64,000 nucleotides of DNA, from positions 124,001-188,000 of the forward strand of contig CAWENX010000009.1 of NCBI GenBank assembly GCA_963810555.1, read 5' to 3'. Of this stretch, positions 28,923-38,695 are shown in pieces (position 1 is the stretch's first letter; every line of letters starts with the position of its first letter). The stretch comes from G963677325 sp963810555 (lineage in GTDB: Bacteria; Bacteroidota; Bacteroidia; Bacteroidales; Prolixibacteraceae). The translations under genes were made by a program, and so were the position numbers. The notes beneath the pieces are model-generated. The model had not been told where the DNA came from. It worked only from the letters and a program-made list of their open reading frames with translations, and did not search any database.

Positions 28923-31313
28923 TCAATCTTTTATCTCAAATTCACCTTTCAGCTTTATATTTTCAGAAGAGCTGCCAACCATCACTTCAAATGTGCCGGG
29001 TTCAACAACAAAATCCAGATTCCTGTTGTAAAAAGCCAGGTCTTCCCTGTTCAGGGTAAATTCAACTGTTTTCACTTCGCCGGGTTCAATGGTGATTCTT
29101 TGAAATCCTCTTAGTTCCTTTACCGGTCTTGTAACCGTTGCAACCTCATCTCTCACATATAACTGCGCCACCTCACTTCCTTTAACGGTTCCCGTGTTCT
29201 TTACATCACATATCACCTTTATTGTAACGCCGGTTTCCGCTTTGTTGGGATTAATTTTAAGGTTACTGTATTCAAACGTGGTGTAGCTGAGCCCGTACCC
29301 GAATTCCCAAAGCGGGGATGCCGGCATATCGGCATAAGCAGCGCCCCAGTGGTTATCTATCCATTCCTGTTTCGAAGGTATATAGTTGTAGTAAACTGGG
29401 AGTTGACCTACATGGCGCGGGATAGTTACAGGCAGCTTCCCCGATGGGTTGTAATCCCCGAAAAGAACATCCGCTACAGCCTGACCCCCTTTTTCCCCAG
29501 GGATCCATGCTTCAACGATAGCAGGAATATGTTTTGCAGCCCATCGGATGGATAGGGGCCTGCCGTTGATCAGTACCAAAATTGTTGGCGTACCTGTCTT
29601 GTATACGGCTTTTAATAATTCTTCCTGCGCCCGGTCAGATCAAGGCTGGCAACATCATACCCCTCGCCGTCAGTACCTTCCTTATTGGGCGTAGTCCACT
29701 CGTTCTCGCCAAGTACAACAACAGCCACATCCGCATCTTTCAGTAGCTTTTACGGCTTCCGGGATTTCATTAAGACTGTCGCCGGTAACTTTACACCCCT
29801 TTACATATTTGACCTCGATATTTGGAGAAACCTTTGCTTTAATACCATCCAGTACAGTTGTGATATCCTGTGTTACAACCCGGGCCGTATAATCGCCCAG
29901 TTGGTTTAACCGGTTATCGGCATTGGGCCCGATAACGGCTATCTTCTTTATGTTCTTTTTCAATGGCAGTATATTGTTATCATTTTTTAGCAGCACGATT
30001 CCTTCCCTTGCTGCCTGCAGGGCCAGTTCCCGGCTTTCTTTGGCATGAACGGTTTTAAATGCATAATCCGGATCAACATAGGGATTTTCAAATAATCCCA
30101 GCCTGAATTTAAGCTTAAGTATTCGTCTGACCGCCCGGTCAATCAGTTCCATTGGTATCTTCTCCTCCTTTACATTTTCAAGCATAGGCTGCAGAAAACC
30201 CTCTTCAAATGAAATCCCCACATCAAGTCCGGCTTTAAGGGCCATTGCTCCCGCTTCTTTTTGATCCTTTGCCAGATGCTCGTAAACGATGGTTTGGATG
30301 CCGCTTCCTTCGCTTAAGACCAGACCCTCAAATCCCAATTCCTTTCTTAAAATATCTGTCAGCAAAAATTCCGAGGCATGGGTTGGTACCCCATCAATAG
30401 AAGGATAAGTAGCCATGACACCGAGAGCGCCCGCTTTCTTTATCCCTGCAACCCAGGGTGGGAGAAAAACTTCCCTGAGTTTCCTTTCGGATATTTCCAT
30501 GGCTCCCCGTTCCATGCCGCTTACCGGCTCGCTTTGCCCGGGATAATGACACAGACCGGCAACAGTCTTGTCTTTTGCCGAAATATCATCTCCCTGGACC
30601 GCATGGACAATCGTTTCCGCCATCCGTGAACAGAAATAAGGGTCTTCACTGTAACCCTCTTCGTTTCGTCCCAGTCTCGGATCTCTCTTTGGCTCGATAA
30701 CCAATGTGAACAACTGATGGATGCCTAACGCCCTCGCTTCCCTGGCTGCAACTGTATAAATATCCTTCACTAATCCCATGTCCCAACTGCTCCCTATGGC
30801 AGCGCCTTCAGGGAAAATGGTAGTCCCCGAGCACATCACCCCGTGAGTCCCTTCTTCGGTTTGCAGCAACGGGATACCCAGTCGCGTCTTTTCTACCGCG
30901 ATCTTCTGAAGCTCATTAAAAAATGTAGCCTGCTGGTGTGCCCCTTCGTGCAGAATCGTATTTGCAAGGGTAAAAAAACCGCCTATCGGACCTAATCCTT
31001 CCATAAATCGGCCTTCAGTGAGCTTTCTGCAGCTCCCGGTTTTTTCTTCAGCGCTTTTCCCCAGTTCATTTACATAGACACAGGGCATATTAATCTGTCC
31101 TATCTTTTCCTCCGGCGTCATCCGGGAAAGAAGGTCCTCCACCCTTTGTTCAATTGAGTAATTAGGGTCTTTATAGAGGGGATTATCGGATGACGATATT
31201 TTATCCTTTTTGTTCTCTGATTTTCTCACGAATAAATCTTTCGAGAAACATTTATAAGGGATGAAATTACAATGAACGAATATTAAAATGGTGATAATCA
31301 AAGTCTTTTTCAT
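28923..31313 (-). CDS. GH3-family glycoside hydrolase, interrupted by two frameshifts
   Basis: Fifth GH3, about 795 residues after correction, with N-terminal signal sequence, barrel, sandwich and FnIII-like domain. It is more divergent than the + strand copies but has the same motif changes: Glu335 at the nucleophile position (GLVLSEGSG) and LCHYPG for KHF; LGRNEEGYSED is conserved. Homology leaves frame near 29741 (one extra base, in KAT-KDADVAVVVLGE) and returns near 29630 (one missing base, in DLTG-AQEELLKAV). It starts 2 bp after the upstream oxidoreductase stop, so it is part of the - strand operon. Confidence 0.85.
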
Positions 31314-31315
31314 TT

Positions 31316-32902
31316 TTAATCTATTTTTTTATTAATTGGGTCCCATTCAATCGGACGTTTTTCAACATAGGAATGATGAGCCATCTGGCAGGTAACCCCT
31401 TCATCCCAGGCCCTGTCAATATTACAGGTAGGCGTTTTACCCGTTCGGATACAGTTGATCCAATCCTTGATATGCAGGTGAGTGGTATCAACTTCCTTCC
31501 CGTTTATCGAAGTGGATCCCAATCCTCTTGATATATAATACTGGGCGGTAGCCGAAGTTACAGCATCAACGCTGTTGGCTCCTGGTCCTATGGAAAGAAG
31601 CGGAACTTCAGGATTGATCCTGCCCTTGTTGATATAATCCTTGTATTTATCTGAATCTCTGTCAGCTTTGATGATCATTGAGCCGCCCAGCTCCATCGAT
31701 GCGTCATGCCCCATGAATACCCTGCCTCTATTGCGGCTGCTACCGAGACTTGCAGTGTATAACAATGTCAAGTTGTGGTTCGGGTATTCAAAAACACTTT
31801 GAAGCGTATCGGCCATTTCACGATTGTCTTTCCAGTAATAAATGCCTCCTGAAGAAACAACTCTTTTAGGTATCCCGATATTCAAAAGCTGATTTACAGC
31901 ATCATATTCGTGAGTGAATAACTGTCCGATCAAACCGATGTCATATGCGAACCATTTCGTCCAGTTATAGTAACGGTCAAGGCTGAAGGGCACTTTGGGA
32001 CTCTTTCCAAGCCACTGTTCCCAGTCAATCGTCTTTTCATCACCCGGTTTGGGATTCCCGTTGGCATCAAGGTTCCTGATCCAGGCACCGTCAGCAGTAT
32101 TCCGGTTTGTTGTGGTTTCGATCAGAGTAATCTTGCCCAGAACGTTTTTCTTCATCACTTCTCTGGCCTGTTGAAAGACAGCGCTCTGGGTGATCTGATG
32201 TCCAAGTTGGTATTTAATACCACTATTCTTAACCACATCATAAACTTCATACAGCTCTTCCATGGTATGAGTGGCCGCTTTTTCGCAATACACGTGTTTC
32301 CCCGCTTTAGCAGCGGCAATGGTAATTTCGGCATGATGAAAATCGGGAGTAGTGATCATGATGGCATCAATATCCTTATCATCAATCATTTCCTGGTATG
32401 TGCGGTAACGCTTTACAGGGAGAGGGACTCCGGCGCCTCCCGGACGAAGTGTATTACGGTAAGTCTCTAATCCTCTTTCTGCATGAAGGTCAAAAACATC
32501 ACAGATTCCAGTCACTGCAACATTTAAATCTTCCTGTTCAAGCCATGTATCAAGTGTCTTATTTTTCTTTCTTTTTTCAACATCCTCAGGATGCATATAT
32601 CCAAGTCCATTGGCATGAGCCACGGCACGGTTGCCAAATCCCACGACCCCGATGCGTAACAATTCGCCTTTATTGAAGATGGATTCTGGTACAGGAAGAT
32701 CGTTTAGCCCTAATTCTTTTAATACGCTGTTATCTATTTTCGCCCTGTCATAAGCACCTTTTGAGACAGCTTCATAGGCAAAATATCCAAGCACCGGTAT
32801 TCCTACAAGTGATTTTAAAATTGTCCTTCTTTTTAGTTTTGAGTTGGAATTTGATTCCTTATTCTCTTCAGAAGAATGATTTTTGTTTACTTCTGTTGCC
32901 AT
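31316..32902 (-). CDS. Gfo/Idh/MocA family oxidoreductase with Tat-like N-terminus
   Basis: 528 residues. The N-terminus has a long polar stretch, then KRRTILKSLVGIPVLGYFAY, a plausible twin-arginine signal or anchor. The Rossmann core follows (LRIGVVGFGNRAVAHANG). The family Lys motif reads CEKAATH (Glu207-Lys208-Ala209) instead of EKP. An insertion of about 60 residues precedes the nucleotide-binding strands seen in shorter relatives. It probably acts on sugars in the periplasm, with NAD(P) tightly bound as in other exported members. Four bp separate it from the upstream DoxX gene. Confidence 0.82.
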   Translation of the reverse strand: MATEVNKNHSSEENKESNSNSKLKRRTILKSLVGIPVLGYFAYEAVSKGAYDRAKIDNSVLKELGLNDLPVPESIFNKGELLRIGVVGFGNRAVAHANGLGYMHPEDVEKRKKNKTLDTWLEQEDLNVAVTGICDVFDLHAERGLETYRNTLRPGGAGVPLPVKRYRTYQEMIDDKDIDAIMITTPDFHHAEITIAAAKAGKHVYCEKAATHTMEELYEVYDVVKNSGIKYQLGHQITQSAVFQQAREVMKKNVLGKITLIETTTNRNTADGAWIRNLDANGNPKPGDEKTIDWEQWLGKSPKVPFSLDRYYNWTKWFAYDIGLIGQLFTHEYDAVNQLLNIGIPKRVVSSGGIYYWKDNREMADTLQSVFEYPNHNLTLLYTASLGSSRNRGRVFMGHDASMELGGSMIIKADRDSDKYKDYINKGRINPEVPLLSIGPGANSVDAVTSATAQYYISRGLGSTSINGKEVDTTHLHIKDWINCIRTGKTPTCNIDRAWDEGVTCQMAHHSYVEKRPIEWDPINKKID

Positions 32903-32906
32903 TATC

Positions 32907-33413
32907 TTATTTCTGTATATAATTTTTATCTGATTGCTTAGCCTTTAATATCAACATGTCCAGTCCGATGATCTTGCTCGTGGGAAAGATCACAAGCACA
33001 AACATGGCGATGGTTTCGATAAGTGTCTTACTTACAATAAGGTTATTCCCTTCGAAAGGAACCGAATAATCAATCCCGATCAGCGGTGGAGTGCTCAAAT
33101 AATAAAGCAGTAAAAGTACTGTTCCTGCGATGGCTGCCGGACGGCTGAACAATCCGAGTATCAGACCGACTCCGATAGCGACAAGGCCCCAGGCATTGAG
33201 AAAATCCACAACATGAAGTACTCCGGCATGCGAAATAATCCAGTTTGAAAAACCCGCAAGGATCCATTTTGATTCCGATAGAAAACCGGCAGAAGTCCAA
33301 CCGGGTGTAAAAAGCTTTGAAATCCCTTCATAAAGACAGTGCCATCCTATGACAATCCTTAGAACGACCAGTGTTGTCAATTGCAATTTTGAAAATTTCA
33401 TCTTGGTATTCAT
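32907..33413 (-). CDS. DoxX family membrane protein
   Basis: 168 residues, four membrane helices. Landmarks are VVLRIVIGWHCLYEGISKLF, a WGLVAIGVGLILGLFSRPAAIAG segment, and a long periplasmic loop after the third helix. DoxX-type proteins are quinone-linked membrane proteins in some respiratory systems, and in Bacteroidota they often neighbour sugar oxidoreductases. Its position between an enolase-superfamily gene and an exported Gfo/Idh/MocA protein makes a role in re-oxidising a periplasmic redox enzyme attractive but unproven. Confidence 0.85.
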   Translation of the reverse strand: MNTKMKFSKLQLTTLVVLRIVIGWHCLYEGISKLFTPGWTSAGFLSESKWILAGFSNWIISHAGVLHVVDFLNAWGLVAIGVGLILGLFSRPAAIAGTVLLLLYYLSTPPLIGIDYSVPFEGNNLIVSKTLIETIAMFVLVIFPTSKIIGLDMLILKAKQSDKNYIQK

Positions 33414-33441
33414 GGATAATTATATTTTTTCTTTAATAATT

Positions 33442-34845
33442 TCAATTATTTTTCATAAAAATCTCTTCATAGTGAGGAATTGGATCAAATATCCCGCCGC
33501 TATAACGATAGAAATTATCGTCCAAATGGTACAATCCCTGATTAACTTTAACCCATGACGCATTTTTGCGAGGGAGATAATTCATCATAGCATTCCAGTT
33601 ACGATAGTTTTGGCGCCCGTTGCTTTCAAGCAAGCCAAGCTTTCCCAGACCCGGAAATGCTTTCAGCCTTGCAGCTACATTTTTATTCCATTCAACCAGT
33701 ATTGGGTTGACTGTCAGATCAGCACAAAAACAGGGGATATCACGTTCGTAAGCTGCCTGGGCAATCTTCATGGTCATGCTGAGCGTTTTTGCAATTGCCT
33801 TCAAAGCCATGGCTTTATATCCCATTTGAATGCGTTTGACAGCATCTTCCACCGTATGGGCGCTTTCGTCGGCTGCCAAACGAACAGGAATATCGAAAAC
33901 ATCAATATCCAGATCTTCAGGGAAAGGTTCTTCAATGATGGCTATTTGTTCAAAAGCACCGATCTTTTGGGTATGATCAATCAGCTTCAGTAAGGTTTCC
34001 TTTTTCTCATACCGCCCGTTAGCATCGAAATAATAGGGCAGCTTCCCGTTCACGGTATGCTGAGTGCGAACATTTCCAAGTACCTTGTGAATGGCTGAAA
34101 TACGGGCTTTATCTTTCTCGAGCATTTCATCCTGCGTCCCATGCTGGCCTATCTTTATTTTCATAAAAAAATATCCCTCCAGGATTGCTGCCTCAATTTC
34201 TTTGATGGGAATGTTGTAAGCCATTAAAGGGATAGCTGCAACCTTTTCATGTTTATGGGAAAATGAAGGTCTATAGTCTTCAGGAATCATATCATCAAAA
34301 GTGGTCAGTTCATTTTCTTTTGCGTACAACAGCCATGCGGCATTGTCAACACCAACCAATGCATTCAGGGCAAAGGTCTTCCGAAGATTTGAATTGGATG
34401 TTATTTGTTGTCCAAACGAATATACTTCGGGCAATATATCATCGAGCAATTCAACAGGGGATGTAAAACTTTGTCCCTTGATGATCTGGAGGGCCCTTTC
34501 GGTAAGGGCGTACATTAACGCGTTCCCCCCGCTCTCGGAATGTGCCGCAAAAACACCGGCATCCGACCACAGGACATTTTGTGTGCATAAACCGATTTCA
34601 TGAATCCCGGAATCGCTTTTCAGATAATTGGCTGTCTGCCAGATTTCAGTCATTTCTCCACCTTTAAAGCCGAATGGCCGTATCAAGGGTTCCCGTTCAA
34701 AATTTGAATTAACTTCTTTTATGCGGATGTTCTTCTGAACCTTTTTATCGCTACCCGGTGAAACCGAAAACAAAGGACTGACAGAACATGCAACACCTGC
34801 TGTTAACACACTGTTTTTTATAAACATACGTCTTGAGCTTGCCAT
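33442..34845 (-). CDS. Tat-exported enolase-superfamily protein (mandelate racemase/muconate lactonizing type)
   Basis: 467 residues. The N-terminus MASSRRMFIKNSVLTAGVAC is a twin-arginine signal. Active-site residues of the superfamily are present in order: Lys229-x-Lys231 (MKIKIG), Asp274 (YFDANGRY), Glu305/306 (IIEEPFP), Asp326-Glu327 (AADES) and Lys349 (MALKA). Such enzymes abstract a proton alpha to a carboxylate to racemise or dehydrate acid sugars. A periplasmic location is unusual for this superfamily. It lies 2 bp from the TIM-barrel gene upstream. Confidence 0.85.
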   Translation of the reverse strand: MASSRRMFIKNSVLTAGVACSVSPLFSVSPGSDKKVQKNIRIKEVNSNFEREPLIRPFGFKGGEMTEIWQTANYLKSDSGIHEIGLCTQNVLWSDAGVFAAHSESGGNALMYALTERALQIIKGQSFTSPVELLDDILPEVYSFGQQITSNSNLRKTFALNALVGVDNAAWLLYAKENELTTFDDMIPEDYRPSFSHKHEKVAAIPLMAYNIPIKEIEAAILEGYFFMKIKIGQHGTQDEMLEKDKARISAIHKVLGNVRTQHTVNGKLPYYFDANGRYEKKETLLKLIDHTQKIGAFEQIAIIEEPFPEDLDIDVFDIPVRLAADESAHTVEDAVKRIQMGYKAMALKAIAKTLSMTMKIAQAAYERDIPCFCADLTVNPILVEWNKNVAARLKAFPGLGKLGLLESNGRQNYRNWNAMMNYLPRKNASWVKVNQGLYHLDDNFYRYSGGIFDPIPHYEEIFMKNN

Positions 34846-34847
34846 AA

Positions 34848-35804
34848 TTATATCAATTGAAATTTTTCCAGACGACCTCGAATAAAATCTACATCATGTT
34901 TAAGTTTGGACACAATTATTTTCTGTTTTTTAATCAGGGAAAACTCTTCCTCTTCCTTGTTGAGGAATGGATATTCAATGTGTAATGTGATCGGAGCAAC
35001 AATATTAAGTTCTTTAAGTGTTTTAAAATAACTGTCAAAATCAACTATTCCTTCTCCCAACGGAACACTTTTGACACTCTCTTTCCCGTTGGCTATGTCC
35101 CATGTAAAATCTTTAATAGCCAGAGAACCAATGTTTTTACTCAATAAACGCAAAGCCAGTATCCATGAAGCAGCCCCTTCTGTAACTGCATGACGGATGT
35201 CAAACTGACTGTTCAGGTATTCCATAGGAAAACCACGGACCAATTCCCATACATCCCACATAGGCGCGCCAACCCGGTCGCCTGAATGGTTCTGGTACCC
35301 CCCCTGTATGCCAAACTCTTTATTCATCTGAACCAGGTCTCCCAGGCTGCCTTTAATTCTTTGAAGCGATTCCCAAATCCCCTCCTTAAAATCATAGCTG
35401 AAATATCCCATTCGGTAATATTTTACGCCTTGTTTCGCCGCAGTTTCCAATACGCGCCTTGTATCAGGATTATCGGCACGTGTGATGCCCGTAACCATCA
35501 TATCTGTTAAAAGATTATACTGCTTTCCTGTTTCTATTACCTTTGGAAGATCGTCTGCAACACGATCAGGGCTTACCCTTCCCCCTCGCCTGACGGCCAG
35601 GTCAAATCCATCAAGTCCTGCCATTGCAAGGCTTTCTGCCATAAACCCCAGTTCAAAATCATCAAGGGGCTTGGTGAAAAAAGCAATAGGGTATTTCTTT
35701 CTTTGGGGAATAATAGTGCCCATCCCAAACGAGTTTGTCACAAAAGAAATGGAAGCACATGCGGCCGCCGTCTTTGTTATAAATCCACGTCTATCAGATT
35801 TCAT
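34848..35804 (-). CDS. Tat-exported TIM-barrel protein, sugar phosphate isomerase/epimerase-like
   Basis: 318 residues with an N-terminal MKSDRRGFITKTAAACASIS twin-arginine signal. The barrel has the AP endonuclease 2 / xylose-isomerase-like pattern: ESLAMAGLDGFDLAVR, YRMGYFSYDFKEG, YLNSQFDIRHAVTEGA, LHIEYPF. The metal-ligand Glu/Asp/His positions are plausible but I cannot confirm all. Members isomerise, epimerise or, in recently described keto-sugar routes, cleave oxidised glycosides. It is translationally close to its neighbours (2 and 11 bp). Confidence 0.8.
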   Translation of the reverse strand: MKSDRRGFITKTAAACASISFVTNSFGMGTIIPQRKKYPIAFFTKPLDDFELGFMAESLAMAGLDGFDLAVRRGGRVSPDRVADDLPKVIETGKQYNLLTDMMVTGITRADNPDTRRVLETAAKQGVKYYRMGYFSYDFKEGIWESLQRIKGSLGDLVQMNKEFGIQGGYQNHSGDRVGAPMWDVWELVRGFPMEYLNSQFDIRHAVTEGAASWILALRLLSKNIGSLAIKDFTWDIANGKESVKSVPLGEGIVDFDSYFKTLKELNIVAPITLHIEYPFLNKEEEEFSLIKKQKIIVSKLKHDVDFIRGRLEKFQLI

Positions 35805-35815
35805 AAAATTTACTT

Positions 35816-37207
35816 TTAAAATTTCCAGGGTTGGCGATATTCGTAATGCAAATAACTGTTCGCTTCTTCGTTGTTAGTGAACCTCTCTGCCCGGGCATCC
35901 CAATATAATCTCTGCCCTGTGGCCAATGCAATATTTGCAAGGTGGGCAAAACTTGTCGAACGGTGCCCTTCTTCAAGGGTACAAAGCGGCTCTTTTCGTG
36001 ATTTTATGCAATCCAGGAAATTACGGATCAGGGTGCCGGTGCTGCTCCCGTTACTGCCGTCCGCCAACATATGGATTTGAGCTTTGTATTCTTCCGCCTG
36101 AAGTTCTCCTGATCCGCCGTGGCGCCCGGAAGGAACCACCTGATACCCGTCTTCACTGACATATAAATTCCCTTTTGTGCCCCGAAGTTCAATTTCTCCG
36201 TAAGGAAAAATCTTACCGCTGCTGGCCTCGAAAATACTAAAGGTCACAATGGAACCGGATGCAAATTCAAAAGTCACTTCCATCGTATCAGGTATTGTTC
36301 TGTCGTCATCAATGGCATATTTACCTCCAGTGGCGGAAATAGAAACAGGAGCTACTTCACCCATCATCCAACGAATGGCATCCATAAAATGAACTCCCCA
36401 GTTGCCCATTTGCGATGAATAGTCTCTCCACCACCGGAACCTGTAAGGAGCAATATTATATTGATAAGGCCTAAAGGAGCAAGGGCCCAGCCACGTATCC
36501 CAATCAAAATCTTTTGGGGGATCTTCTGGTTTCATTTTTCCAATACCATTCGGGTACATGTTAGCAATACGGAAAGCGCTGGCTACTGTAATTTTCCCAA
36601 TTTTGCCCCCCCGAATCTCAGGAACCAGCTTCTGATAAACTTCCGCGCCGCGACGATTCAGCCCTACAGCTACGACCTGTTTACTGGCGGCCTGTGTTTC
36701 CACCATTTTCCTTCCTTCAAAAATCGTTTTGGTTAAAGGCTTTTCCACATAAACATCTTTCCCTGCCTGAATGGCATGAACAGTCTGTAAAGCATGCCAA
36801 TGATCCGGAGTGGCTATACATACTGCATCAATGCTTTTATCATTAAGTAATTCACGATAATCCTTATATATCGTGGGCGGAACCGGAAATTTCTCCCCCA
36901 TTTTCGGTACCGATCCCCCCACACTCTCAAGATACCGGGGATCAACCTGATTTCTGTCCCTGCTTGCATAAGGCTTATATACATCACATAGCGCCGCAAC
37001 CTCGCAATCCTGATTTTCCATAAAAAGACTTAATAACTGAGATCCCCTGTTCCCTATTCCGATAAAACCTACTCTGATCTTTTCATTAGAACCGATAACA
37101 CGCTTGTATGATGAAGCACCTGACAAAGAGGAAGCAGAAGCAAGCCCTGCCATTGCCAGGCTTGTCTTCCCGATAAATTCTCTCCGGGATGATTTTTTTG
37201 TTTTCAT
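35816..37207 (-). CDS. Tat-exported Gfo/Idh/MocA family oxidoreductase
   Basis: 463 residues. MKTKKSSRREFIGKTSLAMAG is a clear twin-arginine signal. The core follows: IRVGFIGIGNRGSQLL, CIATPDHWHALQTV, VYVEKPLTKT (catalytic Lys), DFDWDTWLGP, and GNWGVHFMDAIRW with His/Asp. This layout is typical of the large group of exported Bacteroidota and Planctomycetota oxidoreductases that dehydrogenate sugars. Intact; the neighbouring Gfo/Idh/MocA gene upstream shares the operon. Confidence 0.88.
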   Translation of the reverse strand: MKTKKSSRREFIGKTSLAMAGLASASSLSGASSYKRVIGSNEKIRVGFIGIGNRGSQLLSLFMENQDCEVAALCDVYKPYASRDRNQVDPRYLESVGGSVPKMGEKFPVPPTIYKDYRELLNDKSIDAVCIATPDHWHALQTVHAIQAGKDVYVEKPLTKTIFEGRKMVETQAASKQVVAVGLNRRGAEVYQKLVPEIRGGKIGKITVASAFRIANMYPNGIGKMKPEDPPKDFDWDTWLGPCSFRPYQYNIAPYRFRWWRDYSSQMGNWGVHFMDAIRWMMGEVAPVSISATGGKYAIDDDRTIPDTMEVTFEFASGSIVTFSIFEASSGKIFPYGEIELRGTKGNLYVSEDGYQVVPSGRHGGSGELQAEEYKAQIHMLADGSNGSSTGTLIRNFLDCIKSRKEPLCTLEEGHRSTSFAHLANIALATGQRLYWDARAERFTNNEEANSYLHYEYRQPWKF

Positions 37208-37315
37208 ATATTATATAATTTTAATTGTGTATTTTAATTATTACTGCTTTAATTTGATTTTATAAATTGAATGATACCTGTCACGGTAATCCTGGACGAT
37301 TCTATGTTATTATTG

Positions 37316-38695
37316 TCAAATATTAATCGGGCTTTCAACTATTTCTTCCCTCATCCTGTCCCAATACAGCTTTTTACTTTCGCGGTATGCCCTTGTTGCC
37401 ATTATTTGCCCAACTGAATGCCAGAATCCGGTATGGATGTTCCCGTTCGTGTTTGGATTTCTGTCCCTTATGCAGTCAATCCAATTGTCAAGATGATATT
37501 TGCTGTCATCGCTCAGACTTACAGGGGGAAGCTTACCGTTATAGTCATCGGTTGTGACAATTTCTGCTTGTCCGTTTTTTAATGCTTCTTTAAAACCTTC
37601 ATAAAAATCGAAACCACCACGCAACTTCTGATGCTCCGGAATAAGAAACCACCGGGGGCTGCCTTCACCGCCATGTGCAAATAATGTAGCTTCTTTTCCC
37701 CTGATACATGAATAATCGCCAAACTTATTAGCATAATTGGATGTATAGGAATAAAGAAACTTTGCATCATTATATGTTGCCAAAGCCTGGAAGGTATCCG
37801 GGTTCTGGCGGATATCCGGCCAACCAAAAATTCCACCGTTTGCCACCATTGAATCAGGTACATCCACATCCATGTAAAAGCTCACTAAGCCAATAGCATG
37901 GCTCATCCATTGTGAAGTAATGCCACCTGAGAAATCGCGGAAAATCCTGAATTCAAAATATGCCCAGGGATCAAAAGGACGATACGGTTTACCTAAAAGC
38001 CATCTTTTCCAATCAGTATCTTCTTCACGAATGGATGCTACGTCAGGGTCATTCGGGTCGTGCCACCGATGGTTGTTGTCGTTCCACACTTGTTCAATCT
38101 TCGTAATCTGTCCTAAATGGCCGGACCGTATTATATCACGCACTTTATGCTGAACCGGATCACTGAGCCATTCAGATCCCTGCTGGACCACCTGTTTCGA
38201 ATTCAAAACTGCTTCCCGGGCCATTTTGGCTTCTTCCAGGCTTTCAGCCATGGGTTTCTCGACATAACAATCCTTACCGGCATTTACAACCTCTATCAAA
38301 AGTTTTGCATGTTGGAAATCCCCGGTTGCAATCATAACAGCATCCAACTCCGGAATTTCCAGCATATCTTCCGAATATTGAAATTGCTTCACATCTGCCC
38401 CGAACTTATCTTTGCATCTGGCTGCAGCCCTTTCACGATTCAGTTTCCATAAGTCACAAACGGCAACCACTCCAAGATTTTTATCCGTTTCCGACATTTT
38501 TACCATGTTTTGATGCCCCTTGCTCCGATCTCCGCAACCCAAAAACCCAATATTTATCCGATCATTCGATCCAATAATTCTATTATAAGAAGAAGCTTTC
38601 ATCGAAAATGACGGATTGAGCGGGATAGAAGCACCAGCTAATCCAAAAGCTGCCTTGCCAATAAATTCCCTGCGGGATGATCTTTCTCTTTTCAT
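37316..38695 (-). CDS. Tat-exported Gfo/Idh/MocA family oxidoreductase
   Basis: 459 residues with MKRERSSRREFIGKAAFGLAG twin-arginine signal. The core shows INIGFLGCGDRSKGHQNM, MIATGDFQHAKLLIEV, CYVEKPMAESLEEAK and SQWMSHAIGLVSFY. Compared with the next gene the barrel-face motifs differ (SHAIGL for GVHFMD), so the two are probably not redundant and may act on different sugars. There is a 108-bp gap to the next gene and 224 bp to the upstream esterase-like gene. Confidence 0.86.
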   Translation of the reverse strand: MKRERSSRREFIGKAAFGLAGASIPLNPSFSMKASSYNRIIGSNDRINIGFLGCGDRSKGHQNMVKMSETDKNLGVVAVCDLWKLNRERAAARCKDKFGADVKQFQYSEDMLEIPELDAVMIATGDFQHAKLLIEVVNAGKDCYVEKPMAESLEEAKMAREAVLNSKQVVQQGSEWLSDPVQHKVRDIIRSGHLGQITKIEQVWNDNNHRWHDPNDPDVASIREEDTDWKRWLLGKPYRPFDPWAYFEFRIFRDFSGGITSQWMSHAIGLVSFYMDVDVPDSMVANGGIFGWPDIRQNPDTFQALATYNDAKFLYSYTSNYANKFGDYSCIRGKEATLFAHGGEGSPRWFLIPEHQKLRGGFDFYEGFKEALKNGQAEIVTTDDYNGKLPPVSLSDDSKYHLDNWIDCIRDRNPNTNGNIHTGFWHSVGQIMATRAYRESKKLYWDRMREEIVESPINI

